This document shows positions 1 to 12,527 of a stretch of 64,000 nucleotides of DNA, piece by piece. The notes under the pieces are model-generated. The model had not been told where the DNA came from. It ran no database searches and was given only the letters and a program-made list of their open reading frames with translations. Numbering within the stretch: position 1 is the first letter of the stretch; each line of letters begins with the position of its first letter. The stretch comes from Pohlia nutans. Taxonomy: Eukaryota; Streptophyta; Bryopsida; Bryales; Mniaceae. The position numbers and the translations under genes are program-made. The DNA lies in assembly GCA_022496805.1 (NCBI GenBank), contig CM040092.1, forward strand, positions 18,680,113-18,744,112, in the 5' to 3' direction.

Positions 1-1220
1 TTCACACAGGGAGAATGGCCATGATTGGCTCCACATTTCTCTCCCAAGACTCTCAATCTCCAAAGAATCAAACTTCTTGGAAGAGGTGTAACAACTTCTA
101 GTGGGAATGATTCCTCTGTACTTACTAGATAGAGTACTCGATTGGCTTTTCTATGGTATGTATTGGGTGCATGCTATTTCTAAGTCACGAAGTGACAAGG
201 TGGTAGCATGCACGCACCACACAGTGTGGTGGCCCATGGAGTACTCTATCTAGCATAGCCTACGACACATGTTTACACATTAGAAGAGTCTTATTTTGAA
301 GAGTACTCTATGGAGAGTTGAGAATAGAAATTGATGAGAAGGAGTTCTCTACACAGATTTGGAATACCCTATGAAGTTTTGAGTGGCTGGCAGCTTCTGT
401 TTTCGTTGCTCTGGAAACCTGTAGCAAAGGGACCCCTGCAGAAACTCTCAAAAATGAAGCTTAGATGCTAAACTGCACTCTTTCAATACATGATTTGCTA
501 TTTACTCCAATGTCGATATATTTTACTAGTCGATTGTAGATGTTCAGTGTGAGCATTTTCATAAACCTGATCAGTTTCTGGTGCAACGTTTATGTCGAAT
601 GCAGAGAATAATTTTGGAGTCCAGTATTTTATGCCATTGGAAGACTCTGTTCAAATATAGAGGTTCTTTTTTAGTGTATAAGTCAATATATGGTCATGTT
701 TGTTCACTAGTAGAAAATGGTGTCGTTTCTCACCACATAAAGTAGTGGGAGATTCCACAATTGGTCAAAATGGGACTATTAGTGGATGTTGGTCACAACA
801 GGACAAAAGTTTTCCTATTTCAAGGATGACACTAGTAGAAAAGTTGGCACTACCAAGGGAGGTGTCCAGGCAAGTGATTCCTACATATGTGGAATTGGGT
901 AGCACTTGCTCGGACATCTCCACTAGTGTGAAATGCGACGAGGTTTCTAGTAGTGGTTACATGGGCAGAATTTCACGAAATTGGCGCCATGGGAAAGGTT
1001 TACAACAAGGAATTGGCATGATTCTGAGTTTCCCAACTAAAACCTTAAATCAGTTCAAGTCTATGTACATACGTCATAGATTTTAGAGCTTGAACCATCC
1101 TCAGTTAGATTTTGAATGTGAAATGACTATGAGGTTTAATGTGCATTGCTGTGTAATTGCTTGTATTGTACAATGGCAACAACTGAAAGGTGCTGATACA
1201 GTATTAATATATGTTCGCAG
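1..1220. other. No recognisable gene; missing 5' part of the GDSL gene expected here or upstream
   Basis: AT-rich DNA. I looked for the first GDSL exon (signal peptide plus the GDSL block) and did not find it. Sequences reading CACTAGTAGAAAA at about 705 and 830 resemble CACTA-type transposon ends but no matching partner was found. An open stretch at 700-1086 has no recognisable domain. Confidence 0.4.
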
Positions 1221-4200
1221 CTCTCGAGGTTGGGATTCCTCTCCAGCTTCCGTATTTGTCCCCAGAAGCACATGGAGAAGCCATTCTCACAGGCATCAAC
1301 TTTGCATCCTCGGCGTCTGGATGGTTTGAAAACACTGATAACATCTGGGTCAGTGTTTTTTTTTCTGGCGATTTTTAACTTCTGGCAGCTGCTTCTAAGT
1401 ATTAGATTCCGTACTAAAACCTTTCGGCAGGCACTAAACCCATACTTGCTAGTCATTAAAAAAATAAAAAATAAAAAAGATCCTACTGAAAATACAATAT
1501 ATAACAATTAGTGTATCTTGCGGTACTAATTGAAATCACTTGTGTAAATAAGAGATTGTGTACAAGAAATTTATCTTGTACACTGGAGTTATCCAAAAAT
1601 AGAAGAGTATGAGTGGAGTTCAAGTGGACTTTGCTCCCTATAATTATAATTTCTAACAAGCTTTGTTCATGAATAGTCCCTATAGTGCCTTAGCAATAAG
1701 ATTAATTGAAGCAACCATTTGTTGAAAAGTCTATATGTGACGTAGTACAATTTCATTACATGATTGCCATGGATTCTTTTTGGTTTTTGGAGAAGTGCTA
1801 AAGTGATGATATAAAATAAAATGGTATAGCCAAATATTCATATTTATGTATATTTAGATAGAATTATTTTGCATTCACATATTTGAATGACTTTCATTAA
1901 AAACTAGCGATTTCATCTTATTATTTTTTAAAATTGAAACAATCTAACAACTTCATCCATTTTTTCTTCAAAATTTTCCTTAAGGCTTGGTACACTTAAG
2001 GCTGGATATACACCAATTATTTTTGGTGCTTTTTGACATTTAAATGCCAAAAAAAAATCATTGTACATCACATGACATTGATTACCATATAAATCACTTA
2101 TGAAGATTCAAGTGTTGTTTATAATAAATTGTCTTACCTCATTGCATAAATATTGTACTTTTTTTTTTAATAGTTTTAGGTTGGTTTGGAAAAAGGTGTT
2201 GATATTGAGTTTTCTATCTTAATGTTATAGGGAATTCTTCTTTGAAATACTTGAATGGTTTATAAATAGTTGATTGGAGGATTTTTTTTATGTAACAACA
2301 GAATGTGAAAGGGATTGCGGCTCAAATGAAGTGGTATCAAAACTGGAGGGCAGAGGTTCTCAATGTGGCTGGCCAAGAAAAAGGAAACTATATCATTGAA
2401 AATGCTCTATATTTCATTAGCACTGGTAGTAATGACTGGGTGAATAATTATTATTTTAGTTCCAATCTCCAAAAACAATATACTACAGATCAATACACCA
2501 CTCTACTACTTGGCTTGGCTCGCAAATATATACAGGTATGTAACAAAACTTAATATTTCTCTTTCTTTTTGGAACAAATACATAATAACCCATATTTTAA
2601 ATTTTGTTTAGTTTGCATATACCGTAGCTTCTTAGAAGCTTGGTCAGCAAATAAATAATTAAAAGGGTGTCTAAATTTATGGGAAATTATTAGTCTATTT
2701 TGTCCAAAAAAAAGTAAAAAAATATTAAAAGGCCAGCGGGTTTAATATTAAAAAATGATATGTTACTGCTCAATCTTAAAATATTATTTTCATGTTGAGT
2801 AATTGTTATTTGCACTTTAATTAATTATCAGGCATAAAGCTGTCCAAGTTTCTAGGAAGCTACAGTAAACAAATTCAAATCTTCTTTTAGCTTGCAAAGC
2901 ATGGGGGTCACTATGTATTTTTTTAGTACCACCTGAGATAATAGAGTATTTGTAAGTATCCTGTAAAATAAGAGTAATTAGTAATATTCTCATTTTTATT
3001 CTTGTAATCAATTTTGAGCAACCTATATTAATGTAATTCAATTATAATATTACCTTCAAAAATTTATTTGTACCCTATTATTTGTTCGCACGTCATTATG
3101 GAACCTAGTCGCAAAGTAACTAATTGGTTTTGAGTAAATGTTTTTTTTTTGGGACAATCAACAGGAGCTATATACATCGGGCGGCCGCAACATAGCCATA
3201 GTAACTCTTCCTCCATTGGGTTGTCTTCCCGAGCAAATCACATTACATGTTGGGAACGAAGGTTGTGTAAAGTCGCTCAATGATGTTTCCAGTGGTTTCA
3301 ATGACCGTTTCCGTAGCATGGTTGAGGACATGAAGAAGACAATGCCCGGATCTCGGCTCTTCATATTTGACAGCTACTCCCTCATTTTAAATGTCTTCGA
3401 AAACCCTCCCAAATATGGTACGTTGAACTTCATGATCTCCTCATGTGATTGAATTCCTTTGTCCGGTAGGCACTAGGTCATTGTCATTATGAACAAGACA
3501 CTTTATTCATGCCAGCCTCGAAAGAGGACCGGAGTTTCTATCTATTTGATTGAATTCCAAAAACCATTGTCATCATGTAAAGAAGAGGCCATACCCATAG
3601 CTGATAAGTACCCCATAACTAATTTGTAAACCTCATAGAAGTTGTGTTTTATGGACCCAACCCGGGGTGCGCTCTTTTATGTGTGCGAGGAATCGCGTGA
3701 GTGCACAAGAAAGGGATTAATTTGAACACTATCGTATTATGTATACATACAAGAAGCATATTTAGGGCTGAAAATAGGGTTGTATATTTACGTCAAACAT
3801 ATATACATGAACAAATATAAGAATATTCTAATGTATACAAGGGGTACTTTAAAGGGGGTCATGAACGCACGTGATGCCAAGGTTTAATAAAGAGTGCACC
3901 CCTTGAAGAACCCAAAAGTCAACACACTGTTGGCCAATTAAGAGCATCCAACTTTATATTCAGGGGATTGATTTCATTGTTGTTAGTTATAGGTGAACCT
4001 ATATATTAGTCATAGGTTTCAAATAACTTTTTCCCAAATTTTCTTTTTAATAAATTTAATTTTAAGGAAAAACAATTGGAAAAAATTACCATTCTATAGT
4101 ATTATACTACAAGATCGGCTTCACCACTAATTACATTAGTTTAATAAGGTCCGAAATTTTAGGATTTTTTTCACTTTTTTTTCAAATTTAAAGAAGAAAA

Positions 4201-4622
4201 TTTCAAAACGTATAAGTGCTGAATCTATTTTTAGTAAATTATCTAAATATTCAGCACCTTATTATTGAATCCAATTGTGGATAACGGTATCTCTATTTCT
4301 CTATCTCAGTAAAACTTCAACATTTCCCGTGTTAAAAACCGTATTTTATCGGTTATGAGTACTTCTACGTGAGACATAATTTTTTTTAAACTCGGTTGGT
4401 TTGCTTTGAACGGCAGGGTTCAAATATGCTCGAACTGGGTGCTGTGGGACAGGCGACCTTGAAGTCTCGTATTTGTGCAACCGATTTGTACCAAGTTGCA
4501 GCAACCCGGACGAGCATTTGTTTTGGGATAGCTTCCATCCCACCTCCCACTTGTACTGCCTTATCACTGACCACTTTTTACTTCTTGCTAAACCCATTCT
4601 TCTCGCACCGCCCACTCCTTAA
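1221..4622 (+). CDS. GDSL-type esterase/lipase, exons 2-5 (first exon not in view)
   Basis: Serine hydrolase of the plant GDSL lipase family, normally secreted and acting on acyl esters. I read four exons: 1221-1348, 2302-2535, 3165-3417 and 4417-4622, with introns of GT-AG type and matching phases. The third block carries TGSNDW, the family's GxND oxyanion-hole block. The next exon carries LPPLGCLP and ends in NPPKYG. The last exon carries CCGTG and then DEHLFWDSFHPT, which holds the catalytic Asp and His. Block I with the nucleophile Ser would be in exon 1, which I cannot see; it may lie upstream of the window or be lost. The stop codon (4620-4622) is made by the first bases of an inserted TTAA-type element, so the C-terminal tail may be recent. 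Whether the gene is functional is uncertain. Confidence 0.8.
3664..3903. mobile_element. MITE-like element, GGGGTGC family, copy 1
   Basis: Ends are inverted (CCGGGGTGCGCTCT at the left, AGAGTGCACCCC at the right). Internal text, including GGGGGTCATGAACGCA, recurs in the copy at 28151-28305. It lies in the last intron of the GDSL gene. The transposon superfamily is not clear. Confidence 0.55.
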
Positions 4623-4857
4623 CCCTTAAAAGGCCCTTGGGATCCCTCTCTACAACCCGTATTTACTATTTAGCCTTATAATTGTTCAATTGTGGTTTAA
4701 TACATGAATTGTGATATATTGTTATATACATATTATCATGATTATTGATTTTTCTTTGTACTAAAAAGTATTTGGTCATTGTTATTTTGATGAAATACCA
4801 CCGAATACAAAATATACTATACGGCAGCAAAGGGCTTTTGGGCCGTTCAAGGGTTAA
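4619..4857. mobile_element. TTAA-bounded MITE fused to the GDSL stop codon
   Basis: Begins TTAACCCTTAAAAGGCCC and ends GGGCCGTTCAAGGGTTAA, which form inverted terminal repeats (TIRs) next to TTAA on both sides. Length is about 240 bp. The left TTAA overlaps the stop codon of the GDSL gene. Confidence 0.65.
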
Positions 4858-4953
4858 GGTGGAGGCACCAATACCTGTCAGTTTAAGGATTTCAACCTAT
4901 TTAGAGCGATGGTTTTCAATGATAAAAAAATTGCACCACACAAAATTTTGGGT

Positions 4954-5482
4954 TTAACCCTTTAATGCGTCTGCGTCCATAAACTGGACGATGAATAGAT
5001 TGCAATTTTTCTAAATACTACATCCAGTACAATTTTTCATCCATCCAAATTTCTTTTGGTTCTTGTGCTAGTTGACTATCATTTGTACAGTATGGATTTT
5101 CAAAATAAGATGTTATTTTTTGAAAAACAACACAATTGGTTTATGTCAAGTTTCACTCTTAGTTCAAAAAGTGAGACCTTAAACATGATTTTCCAATTGA
5201 AATAAGTAGAATCGAATAATGGAAACGATACCATCTCGTAGTGCGTGTTATTCCAATTTCATTACAATATTTTTAATTTTTTTGTGTTAATTTGGGATTT
5301 TTAATTGAATTTCAAGAGAAAACCTTGCAAAATTAATTTAAAAAATAATAATAAAAAATATGATGAATCCAACCATAGAGATGTGATCTTCACATTGACA
5401 TTTACAACTTAGATTTGTACATCAACTCCATTTTTGTTTTCATCTTTGAAAACAATGTTGGATGAGGACGTTAAAGGGTTAA
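4954..5482. mobile_element. TTAA-bounded MITE, family A copy 1
   Basis: Left end TTAACCCTTTAATGCG, right end GACGTTAAAGGGTTAA. The interior matches, in inverted orientation, the elements at 17358-17904 and 56948-57488. About 529 bp, with no coding capacity. Confidence 0.75.
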
Positions 5483-5574
5483 TAACCAAGCCCCATTTTT
5501 AATTGGTTTTGTCACAATGTATGATTTTGTTCTAAATTTTCAAACTTAATCTGCATAGACCACTATTGATGTTT

Positions 5575-6614
5575 AACACGGAATTAGCTATTTACGCACT
5601 TGACCATATAATCATGCACTTCGCACCGGACACTCTAAAAATTCAAATCCAAAAATATTACCAAAAAAATTGGGCAATTTTTTTTCTCAACAAGTTCTTT
5701 CCAATAAGGATAAATTGCAAAATCATATACATTTTTGATAAGGAATTTTCTTTTTAAAAATGCATTTTTTAAATTTTATGTCAAATTTTTGACCTATCAC
5801 AACAAAATTATCTTGTGATATTGATTCTGCACATACTTTGTGAGAGGTATCAAAGTGGGAATTCTAAATCCCTCGTTTGTGCACGCATCTTACACAATCA
5901 TTCAAGCACATTGTAGGCATTTAGATATGGGGTACAAACATACACATAAGATTTAAATATTCTTTCTATTACATTAAAATCGTGTACTAATACACGTTTT
6001 ATATTAATAGTACATAATTTTTTCCTAGTACCTTGACATCTACTATAGAAAAACATACATTGTATAACATATACAATTCTATTCTAGTAAGCATCTACCT
6101 CGTTTTGCATCCTCTCATCATCCATGCCTTCTACCTGTAATGCAATATATTCAAGTATGTGTGGCTTTGCTTCATTGGGAATAGTAATTTGGTTCTCACT
6201 TCGAACTCCTTGAATAGAAATGAACTTCACCTTCAAATGCCCACTTCTTGTTTTTGCTGGTACATCTCTCCACGAAAATATAGCAGCTTCTTTGTCCACC
6301 CAGCCATGTCTCTCACCAGACGGCTCCCAAAATGCTTCTATGCAGTTCCTGTATCGTTGTGGCTCAGAACTTGCTTCATTCGTCATACCTCACCTCAGAA
6401 TAGGCCAATACCATATCACTTTCACTTTCATTGCCCATTTGCCTTGTCCAAATTCTACCAGCTTCCCCATATAGAATGGTACTCCAGCCCTTACTACATT
6501 CCGCTCCATTATTAACGCCACGAACTGTCCAATCTCCAAATCCCCCTCTGGATTGAAAACTGGAAAAGGATCATTTGTTGTCTCCAAGGTAGCTGTAGAT
6601 GTTGCTTGGCCCAC
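5575..6614 (-). pseudogene. Transposon-derived coding fragment, family G copy 1
   Basis: On the minus strand, frames 6614-6390 and 6386-6084 are collinear and separated by a single in-frame TGA. The upstream part reads like a chromatin-reader-type segment (GQFVALIMERN, GVPFYMGKLVEF). The downstream part ends in ITIPNEAKPHILEYIALQ and a short tail. The C-terminus and the 3' flank down to about 5575 recur at 60085-60855, so this is a repeat family and not a host gene. The TGA overlaps a possible splice donor (CTGAGGTGAGG), so an intron is an alternative to a broken frame. I do not recognise the transposon class. Confidence 0.5.
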
Positions 6615-7787
6615 AATCTCGGCCTCTGTTCTTCTAGGTGTTCTTGTTACCGCTACAGTAGATAGTCTGCCCTTTCAAGGTCCGAAATACCCTCGAGGTT
6701 CTGGGTTCGGCATTGTTGCCATAATCGAGTCCACTACAGCATTCGTATTACTTGTTGTATTGGAATCAACGTCATCTGTTGTTGTTTCCACCGTGACATT
6801 GTCTCCTATTGTGGTGCCTTCACGGGCCAAAATGCAACAACATCCCTCTTGGAAGTCCTAAACGGGGCCCTCAAATGTTCTAGGAGCCTCCATGGGACCC
6901 CTAGATTAATCTATACTGTCATGCGCTCTTAGCAGTGCCCCCCCGGGGTCTGTAAAGCAAAATCAGCTCACTAAACGGCTCTAAACATGGCCCCCATGTG
7001 TTTTATGAGCCCCTAGGCGGGCCTTGGGGTGTACCGGTAGCATTATGCGCTTCCAACGTTACCTTTATAACCCAAATACAAAAACAATTCACTCTGAGGC
7101 CCCAAATGGTCATTTCAAGTGCTCTAGAAGCTCTTTTAGGGCCCCTGGGGTCGACTGCAAAGTCCATGCGGTCTTTGAAGCTAAACTGCCGCTCAAGTGC
7201 CTAAATAAAGTTCATGTCCTATTCAATGACGGGATTTGGTATTATTAAAGTACTTAGTTTTTTTTAAATTGCAGATAAAGAAATACATTAATTTTAAATT
7301 TGCGTAGATTTATGTTCAAAAGCGGCGTTACATAAATGAAGTCATACATTAAATGAGAACAATAATTTCACAAAATCACAATGTTTAGATAATCTTAATT
7401 CAACCTATTTCAACAACTTCTGCTCAAAACTTTGTTAACATGTTGATACAAATCAGAATTTCATAAATTCAGAATTATCACTTTTAAAATTATAACACGA
7501 TATCGGACATGGCACTAGTAAACCTCACAATATAGATAAAATATTGAATTCAAAATCTACAACTCTCATTTCAATATGAATTCTAAAATATTTCTCTATA
7601 TAGAACTTTACGATGACTTTCCTCACATTGTTAGACTTGGAGACACTTTTGTGTGATTAGGAGCTAAAAATAAGCCCAATGAGGGCTCCAGTTAGAATTC
7701 CAATTGTTCCTAAGGTTCATATATGACCATTGTCAAAATACACTTGTAGTTTGCAATAGTTCAGACCGCTGATGCTTATAACATGTA
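6615..7787. other. No supported gene
   Basis: The open stretch at 6553-6861 on the plus strand is a shadow of the minus-strand transposon fragment. About 6840-7200 is less AT-rich, with scattered CCCCTAGG-like words that recall the GC-rich array at 11.1-12.3 kb. The rest is plain AT-rich sequence. Confidence 0.4.
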
Positions 7788-8403
7788 TTAACCCCTAAAC
7801 GTTCTCACCCTTTTCAGATTTGGAAGTTTTTCAAAGATGCATTATAAAAGGGAAAACTAAAAGGGATATTTTCAAGTTGATGCATTTTCCCTTTCTAAAA
7901 GGGATATTTTCAAGTTGATGATTAAATAAAAGTTGTACATTATGCATTTTAGATTCTATCCATACGGCTAGATTTGTGATTGCTATCACCAATATTTGTG
8001 TATTCAATTTTAAACTTAAAATTTAACACTCTTTTGTAATATGATCTCGAACTACATATTGACAATTTAATAATGAAATTTGTTGTGATGAGTTTAAATG
8101 TAATACTCTAAGTGTAGTTATTTTTGCAGATTTTTTGGTTGCTTAATTTTAGTACTTAACTTTTTCCAGAGCACTTTTAGACTAAAATTTGTAAAATTTT
8201 GGGTGAAACACTACAACATGAAATGAGGCATAAAAATTTCACAAATCATCCCCTTTCTAATTGGATCACACATGCACGAAGCTAACTTTCTATAAAAGTT
8301 TCAATAAAAAATCCACACTGCAAAAAGTGCATAATGGATGAGAAAATGAACTTTAAATCCGTACATCATGCAAAATATGCATGGTTGGGCAGTTATGGGT
8401 TAA
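7788..8403. mobile_element. TTAA-bounded MITE, family B copy 1
   Basis: Left end TTAACCCCTAAACGTTC, right end ATGGGTTAA. Shares long internal blocks (for example TAATACTCTAAGTGTAG) with the copies at 12528-13105 and 57787-58369. It carries a short internal tandem duplication near 7859-7925. Confidence 0.75.
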
Positions 8404-8705
8404 ATGATAATTCAATGGTTTAAGTGTAAAGTATTACCGAGAAGTCTTGAATTTGTTGTTGACAACTCATAAAACCCCGTTGATCAGTACTCCACTACTG
8501 TTGAATAAATCCTCCCAGATACATACCTTTCACAAATCAAAAGGAAATGGAATAGATTGTTAATTCAATAACTACGATCATTTTTTCTATAGATTTTCTA
8601 AGATGAAAGCTTCATACAAATTTGAATCGATGAGAAATAGAATCGTTTCTAAAATTATTACACTTCATTTCATGTGCTAGTTATTCATCAAAAACTTCTA
8701 TGATC

Positions 8706-9290
8706 TTAACCCCTAAACGTCACAATTTCAGTTTCTAGACAACTAACAGATTCAAATGCATCCTACATTCTCAACAATACTTGAATGAAAGTCATCCAAT
8801 TTTTAGATGGCACTTCACCAAAGTGTTGACCTGTCTAATAGTTGGATTTAGTAATACTTGATTACATATTTTTCTAGAATTACAAATGTAAAAGTGTCAA
8901 GTAGTTGACCAAGCCAAAATTGCATCGATTGTAGTTCAAAAGTACCTTTGCAAAAATGAGGTCATAGCCATTTGAAAACCAAAAAAAATCAAAGTGTCAC
9001 TAGGTATAAAAGTTTTGTATATCAAATCATTCCAACCAATTGAACTCAAAACATATTAAAATTTTGTTTGAAATCCAATTTAGAAGTAATTTGTAATTTG
9101 AACTTCTACATCCTATAATTATACATTGGTGATAGTATTAGTAAATCAAACCATACAAATAGAATCTAAAATTCAAAATCTAGAACTTTCATTTGCACAT
9201 CAATTCCAAAATTTTCTTCTAAATATTCCTTCATTATGATTTTTCTTTGATTGTCAATTCTAGATACACTTTGGTACATTTCGGGGTTAA
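8706..9290. mobile_element. TTAA-bounded MITE, family C copy 1
   Basis: Left end TTAACCCCTAAACGTCAC, right end CGGGGTTAA. The interior is collinear with 19084-19671, including the words ACTAACAGATTCAAA and GTTGACCAAGCCAAAATTGC. Confidence 0.75.
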
Positions 9291-9623
9291 CATCACAAAA
9301 AATAATTGAAGAACAATGGCTTACATAGTTGTTTATTTGGTTTTGTATGATATACGACGCAGTTATGATGATGATCTGCAACAAAGTTGAATTGATCACT
9401 ACACACATGCTTCTAAATTTACCAACACATGACCCTTAATAACCACTCTTCAATTTTAATATCTTTCAAATCCGTAAGCCTAATATCTCCAACAAATAGA
9501 TAATTCACCTGAATAGTATTAGTCCACCAGCAACGACCATCACTCCAGACACAACAATGTACGAACCTGCATGGGCTTAGACATAATTTGTTAGTTAGTC
9601 TTAGTAATTACACAATTATCTTT

Positions 9624-9790
9624 AAAGGACCAAGAAGCCCAAATTGGTCAACAAATATAGATGTATTTATGTATACTTCCTCTATTAGTTTATCACCAGA
9701 CGTGCATTGTTCTACAGTAATTTCTGTGATATGAAATTTGGTTCCATCTTAAGTATTCATTTTTCACATATTGATTGATTGAATTCATCA
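9624..9790. mobile_element. Family E MITE fragment
   Basis: Contains AAAGGACCAAGAAGCCCAAA and a downstream ATTGATTGAATTCATCATT block, as in the intact family E element at 18052-18286. The terminal TTAACCC is eroded. Confidence 0.5.
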
Positions 9791-10129
9791 TTCTATAACC
9801 ACAATCCTTAGAAGTAATTAGAAAAAAAATTACAGGTTAATTTATAACATTGGGAAGACAACAATGTACATTAATAAAAATTGATTCTCTATTCAAATAA
9901 TTCAAAAAATAACAAACTAACAAAAGTCCAAAACTTTCAAATAAAATAATAATTATGAGAAAAAAAGAATAAATAGTAAGAACCAATTCAACACCAGTAA
10001 GAAAAAATGATAACAATGATAATAACAATTCATTTTGTGTAAACCACAATTCCATAATAAAAAGGTAAAAAATCAATAGGAAAAAAAAAAGTGATCAAGT
10101 AACCAAACAACAGTAATGAAATTAAAAGA

Positions 10130-10385
10130 ACAAAAAAAAACAATAGTTAGAAAGCACTAAATAGGGTAAAAGTGTAAACAACCAGAAAAAATAGTAAAAA
10201 ACTAGTAAACACATAAAAAAACCAGTAAAAAATGGTACATAACCGTAAAACCGTAAAAAAAACAAGTGAAATAGAGTAAAAACAGTAAAAACGGTTTAAA
10301 AACCAGTAAAAATAGTAAAACGGTAAAACAAACAGTAAAAACAGCTCAAAAACAGTAAAAACAGCTCAAAATCAGGAAAAACAGA
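10130..10385. repeat. A-rich low-complexity repeat of AGTAAAAAC-type units
   Basis: Dozens of degenerate copies of CAGTAAAAA and CGGTAAAA follow one another. It is simple-sequence DNA with no coding signal. Confidence 0.75.
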
Positions 10386-10408
10386 TTAATTTAAGAAAAA
10401 AAAAAAAA

Positions 10409-10585
10409 ACAGCCGGCCAGCAAGCAAGCCAGCCAAGCCAGCTTGTGTGCTGGCTTTAACCGGCATGTATGCTGGACTTTTAATGGCCAGCATACATGCT
10501 GCCTTTTAAGGGCCAGCATGTATGCTGGCCATTAAAAGGCCGCATGTCAGCTGGCTATTGCCAGCATGGAAGTTGGCAATAGCCG
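10409..10585. repeat. Hairpin-forming GCCAGC repeats
   Basis: Arms at 10477-10501 and 10514-10538 are a perfect 25-bp inverted repeat around a 12-nt loop. A second perfect inverted repeat (GGCTATTGCCA with TGGCAATAGCC) follows at about 10553-10584. GCCAGC and GCTGGC words are repeated through the stretch. Confidence 0.8.
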
Positions 10586-10587
10586 GC

Positions 10588-10594
10588 TATAAAA
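10588..10594 (+). promoter_or_regulatory. Consensus TATA box with no annotated gene
   Basis: TATAAAA sits directly after the hairpins and before a GC-rich leader. A donor-like ACAAGTAAACA follows at about 11074. A transposon or non-coding transcript reading into the GC-rich array is possible but not shown. Confidence 0.4.
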
Positions 10595-11104
10595 GCAAGC
10601 CACCTGGCCCGCTTTGAGGGCGGCGGGCCAGCTCTAAGGGCGGTCAACCCTTTTGGATTGACCTCCCTCACACTCATTCAAAACCTTAAGGGTGCGCGGC
10701 CGCACACCCTCTTTTCCCATTTCAACTTTGGAGTGAGCTCCCTTTCTCCCACCTCTCTCACTAACTTTTCCCAACTTCAACTACAGCGTGTAGGTAGTCT
10801 TTTTTTTTGAAAATACATCAAAAAAATCCACTAAGTCCTAAATGCTCTCACATCATACCTTGAAGAGCTTCATCTTCATTGTGATGTGAGAAATGAAGTC
10901 CCTCTATATATATAGGCAAGAAAATTTTGTTAAAGGAAATTTTAGGAAAATCATCATTGTTTTTAAACTAATTATTCTTCTTGTTTCATTTTGATTGTGA
11001 CAGGATTTCTGAAGGGAAATTCATTTGCACGCTGCGGAGTCTCGAAGCTTCGAACAACAAATCTTCCACCTACAAGTAAACATTTCTTTCAAGATTTTGT
11101 TTTT

Positions 11105-12262
11105 TCACCCGGGGGGCACCCCTAGGACCCCGTGGACCTAGGGGTGGACCCCGGGGGCCCCACGTGGACTCCTAGCCCACTTGGGGACACGGTTTGGGGC
11201 CCCCAAGTGGGCTGATTTTGTTTCCCCACCCCGGGGCGCAACCCTAGGACCCCGTGGGCCTAGGGGTGGATCCCGGGGGCCCCAAGTGGGCTGATTTTTT
11301 TTCCCCACCCCGGAGCGCACCCCTAGGACCCCGTGGGCCTAGGGGTGGACTCCGGGGGCCCCACGTGGACTCCTAGCCCACTTGGGGGCCCGGTTTGGGG
11401 CCCCCAAGTGGGCTGATCTTGTTTCCCCACCCCGGGGCGCACCCCTAGGACCCCGTGGGCCTAGGGGTGGACCCCGGGGGCCCCATGTGGACCCCGGGGG
11501 CCCCATGTGGACCCCGGGGGCCCCATGTGGACTCCTAGCCCACTTGGGGGCACGGTTTGGGGCCCCCAAGTGGGCTGATTTTGTTTCCCCACCCCGGGGC
11601 GCCACCCTAGGACCCCGTGGGCCTAGAGGTGGATCCCGGGGGCCCCAAGTGGGCTGATTTTTTTTCCCCACCCCGGGGCGCACCCCTAGGACCCCGTGGG
11701 CCTAGGGGTGGACCCCGGGGGCCCCACGTGGACTCCTAGCCCACTTGGGGGCACGGTTTGGGGCCCCCAAGTGGGCTGATTTTGTTTCCCCACCCCGGGG
11801 CGCAACCCTAGGACCCCGTGGGCCTAGGGGTGGATCCCGGGGGCTCCAAGTGGGCTGATTTTTTTTCCCCACCCCGGGGCGCACCCCTAGGACCCCGTGG
11901 GCCTAGGGGTGGACTCCGGGGGCCCCACGTGGACTCCTAGCCCACTTGGGGGCCCGGTTTGGGGCCCCCAAGTGGGCTGATCTTGTTTCCCCACCCCGGG
12001 GCTCACCCCTAGGACCCCGTGGGCCTAGGGGTGGACCCCGGGGGCCCCACGTGGACTTCTAGCCCATTTGGGCGCCCGGTTTGGGGCCCCCAAGTGTGCT
12101 GATTTTGTTTCCCCACCCCAGGGCGCACCCCTAGGACCCCGTGGGCCTAGGGGTGGACCCCGGGGGCCCCACGTGTACTGCTAGCCGACTTGGGGGCCCG
12201 GTTTGGGGCGCACCCGTAGGACCTCGTGGGCCTATGGGTGGACCCCAGTGGCCGAGCGATGA
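11105..12262. repeat. GC-rich satellite array with alternating 80- and 121-bp units
   Basis: TTTCCCCACCCCGGGGCGC recurs nine times with spacings near 78, 123, 160, 80, 121, 81, 121 and 121 bp. The long unit has an extra segment holding the inverted repeat CCCACTTGGGGGC and GCCCCCAAGTGGG. One unit carries extra 25-bp copies of GGACCCCGGGGGCCCCATGT near 11470-11530. Other palindromes (CCTAGG, CACGTG) occur in each unit. Long open frames here are products of the repeat. Confidence 0.9.
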
Positions 12263-12527
12263 CCTACTCTAAGTTATAAAGGCAAAATTCGTTCGTTGAT
12301 TTATAGATCTAGAATATAATGACTATGGATTTGTAGTCGATTTTATTATTATAAATTGAACTGAATTATGAATAAGTGATTTTAAAAGTAGTAGAAAGAA
12401 GAAACGCATGTTTAAATCACGGAGAACATTATATTAAGATCACATTTGTTTTTTCTCATAAATCCAATTAAGAAAATTACAATGATCTTTAAGCAGTGAA
12501 GGAAATCAGCAACAAATAACTTTTTAT

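Noticed and set aside
700..1086. 128-codon open frame containing GDST, considered as the missing GDSL exon
   Set aside because: The surrounding residues do not match GDSL block I and the phase does not fit the exon at 1221.
11138..11884. Pro/Gly/Arg-rich collagen-like open frames
   Set aside because: They follow the tandem repeat unit on both strands. No start context, splice signals or non-repeat coding sequence.
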